A stretch of 64,000 bases of DNA from Kitasatospora herbaricolor (GCF_030813695.1 NZ_JAUSVA010000002.1:4774001-4838000), one strand, 5' to 3'. Counted from the first letter of the stretch, positions 35,440 to 45,087 are shown. Numbers and translations: made by a program. Notes: generated from the sequence alone by a model not told the origin.

Positions 35440-36276
35440 TCACGAGATGGCCCGCAGCCGGCCGGGGGTCCGCCGGCGGAGCCGGTCGAGGGCCTGGGCC
35501 GTGGCGTCGTCGGCCGGGAGGAGGACGACCAGTTGCTGGGCGTCGGCGGTGAGTTCGAGGGTCTCGCGCAGGAGCCGGAGCCCGTGCCCCGACGGGTGGT
35601 CGATCCGCAGGACGCCCCGGGCCGGCACCAGGTGGCGGTTGAGCCGGCGGGTGAACTCGGGGCCGGCGGTGGGGGCGAGTTCGGCGGTGAGCCACTCGGT
35701 GTTCTCGACGGAGGGGCCGAGCCAGAGGTCGAAGGCCTGCTCGTCCGCGACGTCGTCCCAGTCGGCGAAGAAGGTCCTGGCCCGGGGGTCGGTGAAGACG
35801 TAGCGGGTGAGGTTCGGGGTGTCGGCGTCGAGCAGTCCGCCGCCGTCCATCACCAGCTCGTAGCCGCTGGTCCGGGCGAGGACGTCGCCCAGCCGGTTGG
35901 TCAGGACGGCGATCCCCGGTTCCAGCAGGCGCAGGGTCTCCCGGACGGCGGGCCGGACCTCGCGGCGCGGCGGCTCCGGGCGGGGGTGCGCGGTGCACTC
36001 ACCACCGGTGATCTTCGTGAGGTAGCGCAGGTGGGTGCGCTCGGAGGGGTCCAGGCTGAGGGCGTCGGCCAGCGCGTTCACCACCGCGACCGAGGGGTTG
36101 CGGTCCCGGCCCTGCTCCAGCCGGGTCAGGTACTCGACGCTGATCCCGGCCCGGGTCGCCAGGTCCGACCGGCGCAGACCGGGTGACCTGCGGCGCCCGT
36201 GGTCCGGCACCCCGAGGGACTCCGGCTGGATGCGGTCGCGCCTGGCCCGGATGAAGTCTCCCAACGGCGTTCCCAT
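35440..36276 (-). CDS. XRE-family regulator with MmyB-like ligand domain
   Basis: This 278-residue protein has an N-terminal helix-turn-helix at about 5-85 (SPGLRRSDLATRAGISVEYL, TRLEQGRDRNPS). A MmyB-like C-terminal domain follows at about 110-270, with the usual NLTRYVFTDPRARTFFADWD block. This domain resembles PAS folds and may bind a fatty acid or similar ligand. It is divergent from an FMN reductase gene at 36389, the usual single target of such regulators. Confidence 0.85.
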   Translation of the reverse strand: MGTPLGDFIRARRDRIQPESLGVPDHGRRRSPGLRRSDLATRAGISVEYLTRLEQGRDRNPSVAVVNALADALSLDPSERTHLRYLTKITGGECTAHPRPEPPRREVRPAVRETLRLLEPGIAVLTNRLGDVLARTSGYELVMDGGGLLDADTPNLTRYVFTDPRARTFFADWDDVADEQAFDLWLGPSVENTEWLTAELAPTAGPEFTRRLNRHLVPARGVLRIDHPSGHGLRLLRETLELTADAQQLVVLLPADDATAQALDRLRRRTPGRLRAIS

Positions 36277-36388
36277 GCTTCGAGGTTAGCGGCGGCCCGG
36301 CGGGCCGTGGAGTGCTCAGGGTGGCCCTGCGGGGGCCAGCCTGGGCACGGTCTGGTTGCCGTCGCCGGCCGGGCCGATCGTGGTGGGC

Positions 36389-36982
36389 ATGGAGAAGAAG
36401 AGCAAGCTGGTGATCATCGTCGGAAGTGTCCGGGAGGGCCGGTTCGGCCCGGTCGTCGCCTCGTGGGTGGCCGAGCAGGCGCGGACCCATGGCGGGTTCG
36501 AGGTGGAGGTGGTCGATCTGGCCGGGATCGACATCCCGTTGGCGCTGCCGGCGCAGTCGCCGAAGTACGCGGGTGAGGCGTACCCCCGGCCGGCCGGGAT
36601 GGCGCCGCTGACCTCGGCGCTGGAGGGCGCCGACGCGTTCCTGGTGGTCACACCGGAGTACAACCACAGCTATCCGGCGTCCTTGAAGGCGGCGGTGGAC
36701 TGGCACTTCACCCAGTGGACGGCCAAGCCGGTCGCCTTCGTCAGCTACGGCGGCGCGGCCGGCGGCCGGCATGCCGTCCTGCACCTGGAGAACGTGCTGA
36801 CCGAGCTGCACGCGGTGACGGTCCGGGACGGTCTGGCCTTCCCGAACTACTTCACGGCGTGGCAGGACGGTCGTCCGCTCGATCCGGCGGCCCCTGGGTA
36901 CGCCAGGACGCTGCTGGACCAGCTGGCGTGGTGGGCGGATGCGTTGCGGTCGGCCCGGGCGGCGGTTCCCTACCCGGCCTGA
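36389..36982 (+). CDS. NADPH-dependent FMN reductase family protein
   Basis: This 197-residue flavodoxin-fold protein has LVIIVGSVREGRFGPVVASW (phosphate-binding loop), VVTPEYNHSYPASLKAAVDW, the hallmark of this family, and VSYGGAAGGRHAV. It likely reduces quinones, azo compounds or other electrophiles with NAD(P)H. ATG 36389 begins at the first beta strand. The 112-base gap to the divergent MmyB-type regulator should contain both promoters and its operator. Confidence 0.85.
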   Translation: MEKKSKLVIIVGSVREGRFGPVVASWVAEQARTHGGFEVEVVDLAGIDIPLALPAQSPKYAGEAYPRPAGMAPLTSALEGADAFLVVTPEYNHSYPASLKAAVDWHFTQWTAKPVAFVSYGGAAGGRHAVLHLENVLTELHAVTVRDGLAFPNYFTAWQDGRPLDPAAPGYARTLLDQLAWWADALRSARAAVPYPA

Positions 36983-37049
36983 GCGCTCCGGCGGGGCGGT
37001 CGCGGGGCGCCCGCGGGGAACGCCTCGGGCGTCCGCGGCGGCCGGTGCT

Positions 37050-37445
37050 TCAGGCGCCGGCGTCCTGCGGGTACCAGCGGAGTTCGACGGTGTTGCCGTC
37101 CGGGTCCTGGACGTAGACGGAGGTGGCGCTGCCCCGGGCGCCGTAGCGGCCGACCGGCCCTTCGAGGACGGTGAAGACGCCCGAGTCGATGACCTCCTGC
37201 CAGTCCAGCGGCTCCACGGTGAGGCAGATGTGGTCGACGTTGGAGTCGCCCCGGGGGCCGTCCACCAGATCGATGATGGTCTCCGGGGTGATCCGGACCG
37301 AGGGGAACGGCGCCTTGCCGGCGCGCCACTCGTCCACCCGGACGGGCTCCAGGCCGAGCGGGCCGAGGTAGAAGTCCAGGGCCCGTTCGACGTCCCGGAC
37401 GTTGAGGACGAGGTGGTCGAAGGCCTTCACGCGAAGGTTCGGCAT
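37050..37445 (-). CDS. VOC-superfamily (glyoxalase-like) protein
   Basis: This 131-residue protein has two beta-alpha-beta-beta-beta units. FDHLVLNVRDVERALDFYLG is the first, with the metal His of HLV. DHICLTVEPLDW and VYVQDPDGNTVELRWYPQ provide the second metal set (H, E). It could be a dioxygenase, isomerase or antibiotic-binding protein. It is divergent from the LysR gene at 37580. Confidence 0.85.
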   Translation of the reverse strand: MPNLRVKAFDHLVLNVRDVERALDFYLGPLGLEPVRVDEWRAGKAPFPSVRITPETIIDLVDGPRGDSNVDHICLTVEPLDWQEVIDSGVFTVLEGPVGRYGARGSATSVYVQDPDGNTVELRWYPQDAGA

Positions 37446-37579
37446 CGGTGCTCCAAGTGGTGGTGGTGGGGTGGGGCAGGGTGTCCGGCCTGCTGACGTC
37501 CATGATTCGCCGGGGGGAATCCGGCATCAAGGCATGATCGGAATACGATCGTTGAGCAGGATTCAACGACGGGGGCGAC

Positions 37580-38464
37580 ATGTTGGAGCGGCTGGAGACC
37601 GAGATCTTCCTGGCCCTGGCCGAGGAGCTGCACTTCGGCCGGACCGCCGAACGGCTGGGGATCACCACCGGCCGGGTCAGCCAGGTGATCGGGAAGCTGG
37701 AACGCCGGATCGGCGGCACCCTGTTCGAGCGGACCAGCCGCAGCGTCCGGCTCAGTGCGGTCGGCCGGCAGCTGGCGGACGACCTGACCCCCTTGGTGGC
37801 CGGGATGGAGCAGGCCCTGCGGCGGGCCGCCGAGGCGGCCCGGGGCGTCACGGGGGAGCTGCGGGTGGCCTTCCTCGGCGAGTGGACGGCGCCGGTGCTG
37901 CTCAAGGCGGTCGCGCTGTTCGCCGAGCGCCACCCCGACTGCCGGGTGGGCGTGCGCGAGGTGCAGTTGTCCAACTCCCGGGCGAGCCTGCTGGACGGCT
38001 CGGTGGACGTGCTGATCGCCTCCTACCCCTTCGACGGCATGGCCCGCGGGCCGGTGCTGCTGACCGAGCCCAGGGTGCTGGCGGTGGCCGCCGGGCATCC
38101 GCTGGCCGGTGAGGAGTCGGTGTCCGTCGAGGTGCTGGCGGAGCACCCGGTGATCCAGTATCCGGCGGTGACCTCCGCCGGGTTCAAGCGGGACCGGACG
38201 CCCGAGCGGACCCCGTCCGGGCGCCCGGTGCCGAAGGGGCCGGCCGGCGGGACCTTCTCGGAGATGCTCACCCTGGTCGCCATGGGCAGGGGCGTCCTGC
38301 CGGTCGGCGCCCACTCGCGGCAGTACTACCCGCGCCCGGACGTCGCCTACGTGCCGATCCGGGACGCCCCGCCGATCGAGCGCGGTCCGGTCTGGCTGGA
38401 GGGGAACGGCACCGGGCGGGTCCGTGAGTTCGTCCGGGCCGCGGCGGACGCCGCAGCGCGGTGA
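37580..38464 (+). CDS. LysR-family regulator
   Basis: This 294-residue protein has a winged helix at residues 1-60 (LETEIFLALAEELHFGRTAE, ITTGRVSQVIGKLERRIGGT) and a substrate-binding domain at about 90-290 starting GELRVAFLGEWTAPVLLKAV. The second helix reads TTGRVSQ rather than the commoner TQPALSR, typical of a Streptomyces subgroup. It faces the VOC gene across 134 bases and probably controls it and itself. Confidence 0.88.
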   Translation: MLERLETEIFLALAEELHFGRTAERLGITTGRVSQVIGKLERRIGGTLFERTSRSVRLSAVGRQLADDLTPLVAGMEQALRRAAEAARGVTGELRVAFLGEWTAPVLLKAVALFAERHPDCRVGVREVQLSNSRASLLDGSVDVLIASYPFDGMARGPVLLTEPRVLAVAAGHPLAGEESVSVEVLAEHPVIQYPAVTSAGFKRDRTPERTPSGRPVPKGPAGGTFSEMLTLVAMGRGVLPVGAHSRQYYPRPDVAYVPIRDAPPIERGPVWLEGNGTGRVREFVRAAADAAAR

Positions 38465-38678
38465 CGGGCGGGCTGATCGGCGGGCCGGCCGGCTCCTCGG
38501 TTCACCTGATCGGGGGAGATCGCCACCCGGACGGTCCGTCAACTGCTCCCGGCACGTAGCGTTTCCGGTCACAGGACCGAGCGGCCGCCGGAGGCCGCCC
38601 CGGCGGGTCGGCCCCGCGGTGGGTCGTGAGCGCTGGGCAGGCCGGGCGGTGGCGGTGGAACGGGCACGGACAGAGGCG

Positions 38679-39068
38679 GTGACCTTGGACGAGGCGACCC
38701 GCCGGCTGCTGGACGGGAGGAACGTCGCGACGCTGGCGACCCTCAATCCGGACGGCGGGCCGCAGACCTCGGTGGTCTGGGTGATGCGGGACGGCGACAC
38801 GGTGGTGCTCTCCACCACGGCCGGACGGCAGAAGGCGCGGAACCTGCGGAAGGACCCGCGGGTCAGCCTCACGCTCTTCGACAGCGCGAACCCGTACGCG
38901 ACGGTGGAGATCCGGGGTGTCGCGGAGCTGCGGGAGGACCCTCGGCGGGAGCTGCCGCGGGTGCTGTCGCAGAAGTACCTGGGGGTGGACCCGCCGGCCG
39001 AGGGGGACGAGGTGGTCCGGCTGGTGGTCCGGGTGGTCCCGACCCGGGTCGTCACCTTCTCGGCCTGA
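38679..39068 (+). CDS. PPOX-class (probably F420-dependent) oxidoreductase
   Basis: This 129-residue split-barrel protein reads TLDEATRRLLDGRNVATLAT, GGPQTSVVWVMRDGDTVVLS, QKARNLRKDPRVSLTLFDSA. These features match actinobacterial pyridoxamine-phosphate-oxidase-like proteins that bind F420 or flavin. The start at GTG 38679 fits the family length; GTG 38655 is an alternative with more spacer. It stands alone. Confidence 0.78.
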   Translation: MTLDEATRRLLDGRNVATLATLNPDGGPQTSVVWVMRDGDTVVLSTTAGRQKARNLRKDPRVSLTLFDSANPYATVEIRGVAELREDPRRELPRVLSQKYLGVDPPAEGDEVVRLVVRVVPTRVVTFSA

Positions 39069-39296
39069 CCGCGTTCCCGGACCGGGACCGGGGTCGCCGC
39101 GATGCGCGGGCCCGGCGGCGGGGCTCCGGCGGGGCCGGTGAAGGGTCCGGCCGCTGAATTCGAAACGATTTGTCAGGACATCTTCTGGCGCGGGAAGTCA
39201 CGGATAAATATCGGAGGAGACGCGGACCGTCGCGGTCCAGTAGCGTACGCCGTCGTCCCCGTCGACTGCTTGACCGATATACCCACAGGATTTCCC

Positions 39297-39713
39297 TTGG
39301 ATCTCGATTTCAGCGCCGAGCCCCTCTTCTCCTGGTACGTCGTGCTGCTGTGCATCAGCGGTGTCGCGATGGTCGCCATCGGTGCCGTCAATTTCGGTGC
39401 CCTGAGCATCGGCTGGCGCATATTCAACGCGGTCGCCGGTGTCGGCTTCCTCGGCTACGGCATCTACCTCGGATTCATCTTCGAGGGCGGCGAGTACCTG
39501 CTGTTCTTCAAGGCGTTCATCCTGCCCGGCGTGCTGATCTTCAACTTCGTCCGCTCGCTGGCCAGCCGCGGCAACACGCCGGCGCCGCAGCCCTTCCAGC
39601 CGGCCCAGGCCCCGGCCCAGCCGGCCGCCGCGCCCGCCCAGCCCTTCCAGCCGAGCGAGCCCGTCCAGCCGGCGCCCGCGCAGCAGTCCGTCCCGGGCAA
39701 CCAGGCCGGCTGA
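39297..39713 (+). CDS. Small three-helix membrane protein with Pro/Gln/Ala-rich tail
   Basis: This 138-residue protein starts at TTG 39297 behind AGGA. It has three hydrophobic segments (FSWYVVLLCISGVAMVAIGA, WRIFNAVAGVGFLGYGIYLG, FFKAFILPGVLIFNFVRSLA). A 45-residue tail of PAPQPFQPAQAP-like units follows. Codon bias is poor before 39297, and the preceding 200 bases are AT-rich, consistent with a promoter. I do not recognise the family. Confidence 0.65.
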   Translation: MDLDFSAEPLFSWYVVLLCISGVAMVAIGAVNFGALSIGWRIFNAVAGVGFLGYGIYLGFIFEGGEYLLFFKAFILPGVLIFNFVRSLASRGNTPAPQPFQPAQAPAQPAAAPAQPFQPSEPVQPAPAQQSVPGNQAG

Positions 39714-39761
39714 ACCGGCTGCCCGGGGCGCCCGCCCCGGGCAGGTCGCAGACATGACGGT

Positions 39762-39806
39762 CGAACGCCGTCCCGGGGGCCCGTCCGCCCACCGGGACGG
39801 CGTTCG
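39762..39806. terminator. Hairpin between convergent membrane-protein genes
   Basis: A perfect 15-bp stem with a 15-base loop lies between the stops at 39713 and 39857. Confidence 0.65.
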
Positions 39807-39856
39807 GCGTTCCCGCCGCCGCCGGGCGGTGGGCCCGGGCCGGCCCCCCGGCCGGG

Positions 39857-40819
39857 TCAGACGTCGTCGGGGCTGGTGAAGGCGGGCGGACTGTAGCCCG
39901 GGCTGCTGAACTCGGCCGGGCGCGGGGTGCGGCCCTCCGGGTCGGTGACGCCCTCGACGCCGGGGCTGGAGAAGCCGGGGCTGCTGAAGCTCGCGCCGGT
40001 GTACCCGGGGCTGCTGAAGTCCGGCGGGGTCGGCGGGTCGCGGTGCTCGCCGGTGCTCTCGGCGGCCGGCGCGGCCCGGGGCGCCGGGGTGAACGGCGGC
40101 AGCGCCGGCTCCGAGTCCAGGTTGGCCCGCAGGTACGGCAGCAGGGCGCGGTCGCGCAGCGCGAGCTGCCAGGCCCGGCGGGCGTCGGCCACCTCGGCGC
40201 GCAGCTCGGGGTCGGTCTCGTCCGGCGGTCCGGCGCCGTCGCGCAGCGCGGTCAGGACGAGTCCGACGATGCCGATGACCATCGCGCCGGTGCCGATGGC
40301 CAGCGCCAGCCAGCCCGCGGTGAGCAGCGAGCGCCCCAGCACCAGCTCGGGGGCGGCGGTGCTCAGCACGTACCCGAGCAGCAGGAAGACCAGCCCGGCG
40401 GCGCCGGCCAGGATCGGCGCCAGGACGGTGAGCACGGGGAAGAGGCCCGCGCCGTCCTCGGAGCTGAGCTGGGCGGCGAGTTCGCCGATGTTCCGCGGGC
40501 CGGTGCTGCGCGGGGTGGACTCGTGGACGGGGGCGCGCCGCGGCCGCCCGGCCTCGGCGCGCAGGTTGTCGCGCAGCCGGGTGTAGTGCTCGTACTCGAC
40601 GGCGGCGCCGGAGGCGATGGCGCTCGCGGCGAGCAGTGCCTTGGTGCGCAGCTGCTCGGAGGTGAGGCGGGCGGTGTTGCCGGTGCCGGTGCTGCCGGCA
40701 CCGGTGCCCGGTTCGCGCTCGCGCAGCGCCGCCAGGATGGTTCCGTCGCGCAGTGCTTCGTCGAGGAGGCGCTCGAAGTCCGGGCGGTCCTCGGCCAGCA
40801 GGTGCGGGGCGTTGTTCAT
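39857..40819 (-). CDS. Two-helix membrane protein with FSSPGY repeats
   Basis: This 320-residue protein has a cytoplasm-like N-terminal half, two hydrophobic helices at about 125-150 and 165-190 (LTVLAPILAGAAGLVFLLLG; LLTAGWLALAIGTGAMVIGI), then a charged region. The disordered tail repeats FSSPGY, FSSPGF, FSSPGV, FSSPGY and FTSPD. The repeat may be a docking motif. No enzyme domain is visible. The neighbouring phosphatase has comparable FQEPGF repeats at its N-terminus. Confidence 0.7.
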   Translation of the reverse strand: MNNAPHLLAEDRPDFERLLDEALRDGTILAALREREPGTGAGSTGTGNTARLTSEQLRTKALLAASAIASGAAVEYEHYTRLRDNLRAEAGRPRRAPVHESTPRSTGPRNIGELAAQLSSEDGAGLFPVLTVLAPILAGAAGLVFLLLGYVLSTAAPELVLGRSLLTAGWLALAIGTGAMVIGIVGLVLTALRDGAGPPDETDPELRAEVADARRAWQLALRDRALLPYLRANLDSEPALPPFTPAPRAAPAAESTGEHRDPPTPPDFSSPGYTGASFSSPGFSSPGVEGVTDPEGRTPRPAEFSSPGYSPPAFTSPDDV

Positions 40820-40966
40820 GCGGACCCCGTTCGCTCCGTCACGGAGGTGGATTTCCGCACCGGGGATGCGCCTTCGGAGGGTGGGGCCGGGGCGGCCTGG
40901 TGCGGTGTGCCTCGATGGTAGGGGCGGGTGGGGGCGCGCAGACAGTCGGTTTCCGGAATTTCAGCG

Positions 40967-40991
40967 CCGGGGGCGTGCACAAAGCCCCCGG
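40967..40991 (-). terminator. Hairpin terminator after the phosphatase gene
   Basis: CCGGGGGC and GCCCCCGG form an eight-bp stem with a nine-base loop, 20 bases past the stop of the leftward phosphatase gene at 41011. Confidence 0.5.
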
Positions 40992-41010
40992 GCGTCCGTT
41001 CCGGGCCGGT

Positions 41011-42288
41011 TCAGTTGACGGGCAGTCGGGCGATCAGCAGGCGGCCTTCCATGGTGACGCCACCGTCCATGGCGATGGCCAGGTCGTCCGCGTAGACGTA
41101 CGGGCCGGGGATGTGCGGCGGCACGCCGTCGTCGGCGTGGGCCGCGCCGGTGAGGTACGGGATGGGGCTGTGGCCGTGCACCACGCGCCGGCCGCCGTAG
41201 GCGTCGAGCAGCTCGTGGACGGCGGTCGGGCCGGCGTTGCCGCGGAAGGCGAACCGCTTGGTGAAGCGGCGGAAGGCGTCCCACCACTCGTCGGCGCCCT
41301 CGTCGGCGAGCAGGTCGTGGACGGCGTCGTTGACCTCGGCGATCGACTCGCCGTACTCCAGGTAGGCGGTGGTGTCGGAGTGCAGCAGCAGGTGGCCGTC
41401 CTCCAGCGCCATCGCGGGCAGCCGGGACAGCCAGCTGATGTGGTGCGACTCCAGCCGGTCGAGGTCGTGCTGCTGGCCGCCGTTGAGCCGCCACGCGGCG
41501 AGGAAGGAGGCGGTGCCGGCGGTGGACTGCACGGGCTCGTCGCCGTAGCGGTGCGCGCCGAGGAAGAGCAGCTCGTGATTGCCCATCAGGGCGCGGCAGT
41601 AGCCGCCGGCGGCGGCGGCCTCGGCGGCGAGCTGCATGACCAGGTCGATGACGCCGATGCCGTCGGGGCCGCGGTCGGTGAAGTCGCCGAGGAACCAGAT
41701 CCGGGAGCGGCCGGCGGACCAGTGGCCGTCGGCGTCGATCAGGCCCTGGTGGCGCAGCTCGGCGACCAGCTCGTCGAGGTAGCCGTGGACGTCGCCGACG
41801 ACGTACAGCGGGCCGGGGGGCTCGCTGGGGTCGGGCGCGGGGTACGGGGTGGAGTAGGGCAGGCCGTCCTCGGTGAGCGGCGGGCCCAGCTCGATGGTCG
41901 GCGGGTCCTCGCGCGGCGGCGCCGGGTGCGCGGCACGGTCGTGCAGGGTGGGCTCGTGCGGGACCTGCGCCTGGAAGGAAGGGTCCTGGAAGCCGGGCTC
42001 GTGGAAGCCCGCGTCCTGGAAGCCGGGCTCCTGGAAGGCCTGCTCCTGGAAGAGCGGCTGGTGCTGCTCCTCGTGGTGCGGGGCGCTCTGCTGCGGGGCG
42101 GAGGGCCAGTGCTGTTCGAGGTACCGGGCGCCGCCGTAGGCGCTGTACGTCTCGGAGTAGCCGTCGGTGTAGCCGGTGGGTTCCGCGGGCTCGAAGTAGG
42201 AGCCGTAGGGCAGCACGTCGAGGTCCGGGTGATGGCGGGGGCCTGAGTCCGGCTGTTCAGGCCCGGGGAAGCGGTCCTCGGGTGTCAT
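41011..42288 (-). CDS. PPP-type metallophosphoesterase with repeat-rich N-terminus
   Basis: This 425-residue protein has a disordered first 165 residues, rich in Pro, Glu, Gln and His, with a tandem FQEQAFQEPGFQDAGFHEPG run. The catalytic domain carries the full PPP signature: GDVHG, GDFTDRG, GNHE and HGHSP, the residues that hold two metal ions. It is probably a serine/threonine or dinucleoside-polyphosphate phosphatase. ATG 42288 is chosen; an in-frame start at 42342 would add 18 residues. Streptomyces has many Ser/Thr kinases whose targets such an enzyme could reverse. Confidence 0.85.
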   Translation of the reverse strand: MTPEDRFPGPEQPDSGPRHHPDLDVLPYGSYFEPAEPTGYTDGYSETYSAYGGARYLEQHWPSAPQQSAPHHEEQHQPLFQEQAFQEPGFQDAGFHEPGFQDPSFQAQVPHEPTLHDRAAHPAPPREDPPTIELGPPLTEDGLPYSTPYPAPDPSEPPGPLYVVGDVHGYLDELVAELRHQGLIDADGHWSAGRSRIWFLGDFTDRGPDGIGVIDLVMQLAAEAAAAGGYCRALMGNHELLFLGAHRYGDEPVQSTAGTASFLAAWRLNGGQQHDLDRLESHHISWLSRLPAMALEDGHLLLHSDTTAYLEYGESIAEVNDAVHDLLADEGADEWWDAFRRFTKRFAFRGNAGPTAVHELLDAYGGRRVVHGHSPIPYLTGAAHADDGVPPHIPGPYVYADDLAIAMDGGVTMEGRLLIARLPVN

Positions 42289-42400
42289 CCGCCCATCATA
42301 GGAAGACCACTCTCCCGCCGTCCTCACCTGGTGGGTATCCAATTCTCCGGAGCGTCAGCCGAGGGGCCCGTGAGGTCCGTTTTGTCCCGGACTGAGTGGA

Positions 42401-43558
42401 CTAGACCTCGCCGGGGGAGCGGGGCGGGCTGACGGTGGTTCGGGTGCTGCGGCGCTGGGAGGAGGCCCGGACGATCAGCTCGGTGGGCATCAGGGTGCCG
42501 GGCGGCGGTCCCGTCCCGGCGGTCCGGAAGCGGGGCGGGAAGAGCCGTCCGACGTCCACCCCGGTGCCCGAGTCGACGCCCTCGATCGCGTCGATCAGCA
42601 GGTTGACCACGGTGGTGCCGATCCGGCGCGGCTTGAGCGAGAGGGTGGTGATCGGCGGCTCGGTGCCGGCGTAGACGTCGCTCTCGCTGCAGCAGACCAG
42701 CAGGAGGTCGTCGGGCACCCGCAGGCCGTACCGGCGGGCGGCGGCCAGCAGGTCGGTGCCGTTCGGGTCGAAGAGGCCGTAGACGGCGTCCGGGCGGTCC
42801 GGGCGGGCGAGCAGCCGGTCGGCCGCCACCGCGCCGGCCGCCGGGTCGTGCGCGGGGTAGGTCTCGTACACCGGCTCCTGGCCGACCCGGTCGCACCAGC
42901 CGAGGTAGGCGTCGGTGGAGAGCCGGGTGTAGGTGTCGGTGCTGGTGCCGGTGAGCAGGCCGATCCGGCGGGCGCCGGACTCGGTGAGGTGGTCGAGGAT
43001 GCCCAGGACGGCGGCCTCGTGGTCGTTGTCGACCCAGGCGGTGACCGGGCAGTTGCCGGGCTTGCCGTCGCTGACCACCGGGACGCCGGACCGGTAGAGC
43101 TCGCTGACCAGGGGGTCCTGGTCGGGCGGGTCGATGACCACGGTGCCGTCCAGGGCGATGTTGCCCCAGACGTCGTGCCGGGAGGAGGCCGGCAGCACCA
43201 CCAGGGCGTAGCCGCGGCCGAGCGCGGCGCTGGTGGCGGCCCTGGCCATCTCGGCGAAGTAGGCGAACTCGGTGAAGGTGAACGGCTCCTCGCCGTAGGT
43301 GGTGACGGTCAGGCCGATCAGGCCCGACCTGCCGGTGCGCAGGGTACGGGCGGCGGCCGAGGGGCGGTAGCCGAGGCGCTCGGCGACCTCGCGGACCCGG
43401 CTTCTGGTCTCGTCGGGCAGGCGCCCCTTACCGTTCAACGCGTCGGAGACCGTGGTGATCGACACTCCGGCGGCTGCTGCCACATCCCGGATGCCGGCCC
43501 GCTCCAGACGTCGTGAGGTGGTGGGTCGCCGACCGCTCTGGTTGGCTGCTGCTGTCAT
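42401..43558 (-). CDS. LacI-family transcriptional regulator
   Basis: This 385-residue protein has the LacI helix-turn-helix at residues 20-70 (IRDVAAAAGVSITTVSDALN) and a periplasmic-binding-like sensor domain at about 80-360 (GLIGLTVTTYGEEPFTFTEF and SLKPRRIGTTVVNLLIDAIE). The effector is probably a sugar or similar small molecule. It is divergent from hisC across 357 bases. GGAGAA/TTCTCC arms at 43614-43632 are a possible autoregulatory site. Confidence 0.88.
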   Translation of the reverse strand: MTAAANQSGRRPTTSRRLERAGIRDVAAAAGVSITTVSDALNGKGRLPDETRSRVREVAERLGYRPSAAARTLRTGRSGLIGLTVTTYGEEPFTFTEFAYFAEMARAATSAALGRGYALVVLPASSRHDVWGNIALDGTVVIDPPDQDPLVSELYRSGVPVVSDGKPGNCPVTAWVDNDHEAAVLGILDHLTESGARRIGLLTGTSTDTYTRLSTDAYLGWCDRVGQEPVYETYPAHDPAAGAVAADRLLARPDRPDAVYGLFDPNGTDLLAAARRYGLRVPDDLLLVCCSESDVYAGTEPPITTLSLKPRRIGTTVVNLLIDAIEGVDSGTGVDVGRLFPPRFRTAGTGPPPGTLMPTELIVRASSQRRSTRTTVSPPRSPGEV

Positions 43559-43613
43559 GGCGGACCGATCGTATGGCTCATGACGGCTCCCTGTGACCGG
43601 GGCGGTCGGAAGC

Positions 43614-43632
43614 GGAGAAGATACGTTTCTCC
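43614..43632. promoter_or_regulatory. Inverted repeat upstream of the LacI-family gene
   Basis: GGAGAA and TTCTCC flank seven bases, 56-74 bases before the LacI-family start, within the 43559-43915 spacer. The rest of that spacer shows no gene; it must also carry the hisC promoter. Confidence 0.35.
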
Positions 43633-43915
43633 ATGAACGAGGCGGTGGCGGTCCCTTCGATACCCGGCGGAAATCAGCCGTCTTACCTCTGACATGTGCC
43701 ATTGGAACCCGGCAGAATGGCTGATCTGCACCCCTCGGCCCGCCGGGCATGTCACTCCTACGGGTGAGCGCGGTCGGTATCGTTCAACGAACCCGGCCGG
43801 GGCGGGTGCGCACCCCGGTACCCCGCGTACGGCGATCCCGGCACGCGGCGGACATGATCAGCACTGCGCACCTGCAAACAGGCCGCGCGGCAGCAGAGCA
43901 CAGAAGGAGACGAGC

Positions 43916-44995
43916 GTGAGCGGTACGGCAGCGCAGGGCCCCCGGCTGAGGCCGACCCTGGACGGCATCCCCACCTACAAGCCCGGCAAGCCCGCCGGAG
44001 CCGACGCCTACAAGCTGTCCTCCAACGAGAACCCGTACGAGCCGCTGCCCGGCGTGCTCGACGCGGCGGTGGCGGCGGCCGGCTCGTTCAACCGGTACCC
44101 CGACATGGCGGTGTCGGAGCTGACCGAGGAGCTCGCGGCACGCTTCGGCGTCCCGGCCGAGCACATCGCCACCGGCACCGGCTCGGTCGGCGTGGCCCAG
44201 TCGCTGATCCTGGCCACGGCGGGCCCCGGCGACGAGGTGATCTTCGCCTGGCGCTCCTTCGAGGCCTACCCGATCATCACCCAGGTCGCCGGCGCGACCC
44301 CCGTCCCGGTGCCGCTCACCGCCACCGAGGACCACGACCTCGACGCGATGCTCGCCGCGATCACCGAGCGGACCAGGCTGATCTTCGTCTGCAACCCGAA
44401 CAACCCCACCGGCAACGCGATCCGCCGCGCCGAGCTGGAGCGCTTCCTGGACGCCGTCCCCGCCGAGGTCCTGGTCGTGGTCGACGAGGCCTACATCGAG
44501 TTCATCCGCGACGCCGAGGTGCCCGACGGCATCGAGCTCTACCGCGACCGCCCGAACGTCTGCGTCCTGCGCACCTTCTCCAAGGCGTACGGCCTGGCCG
44601 GGCTGCGGGTCGGCTTCGCCGTCGCCCACGAGCCGGTCGCCACCGCGCTGCGCAAGACCGCCGTCCCGTTCGGCGTCAGCCGGCTCGCCCAGGACGCGGC
44701 GGTCGCCTCGCTGCGCGCCGAGGACGCCCTGCTGGTCCGCGTCGAGGCTCTGGTCGAGGAGCGGGCCCGGGTGCTCGCCGCCCTCACCGGACAGGGCTGG
44801 ACGGTCACCGACTCGCAGGCCAACTTCGTCTGGCTCCGGCTCGGTGAGCGCACCCTGGACTTCGCCGCCGCCTGCGGCGCGGCAGGTGTGATCGTCCGCC
44901 CGTTCCCGGGCGAGGGCGTCCGGGTCACCATCGGCGAGGTGGCCGGCAACGACATCTTCCTCGCGACCGCCGAGAGCTTCCGCAAGTCGCTGTAG
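43916..44995 (+). CDS. hisC: Histidinol-phosphate aminotransferase family protein
   Basis: This 359-residue fold-type I PLP enzyme has [14 protein letters not shown] at the N-terminus, [23 protein letters not shown], and the PLP lysine in [21 protein letters not shown] at 43904-43909 sets GTG 43916 as the start. It is away from the his operon, so it may be a second HisC-like transaminase acting on histidinol phosphate or an aromatic amino acid. In S. coelicolor, as I recall, the orthologue sits beside cydA. Confidence 0.85.
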   Translation: MSGTAAQGPRLRPTLDGIPTYKPGKPAGADAYKLSSNENPYEPLPGVLDAAVAAAGSFNRYPDMAVSELTEELAARFGVPAEHIATGTGSVGVAQSLILATAGPGDEVIFAWRSFEAYPIITQVAGATPVPVPLTATEDHDLDAMLAAITERTRLIFVCNPNNPTGNAIRRAELERFLDAVPAEVLVVVDEAYIEFIRDAEVPDGIELYRDRPNVCVLRTFSKAYGLAGLRVGFAVAHEPVATALRKTAVPFGVSRLAQDAAVASLRAEDALLVRVEALVEERARVLAALTGQGWTVTDSQANFVWLRLGERTLDFAAACGAAGVIVRPFPGEGVRVTIGEVAGNDIFLATAESFRKSL

Positions 44996-45043
44996 CCGCC
45001 GCGGCACCCGGCCCGCCCCGGGTTCTGCCGGCCGGCTCGCGCC

Positions 45044-45087
45044 GGCACGAAGGGGCGCACCGCCGACGCGGTGCGCCCCTTCGTGCC
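45044..45087 (+). terminator. Strong hairpin terminator after hisC
   Basis: An exact 20-bp stem with a four-base CGAC loop, 49 bases past the hisC stop codon. Confidence 0.75.
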
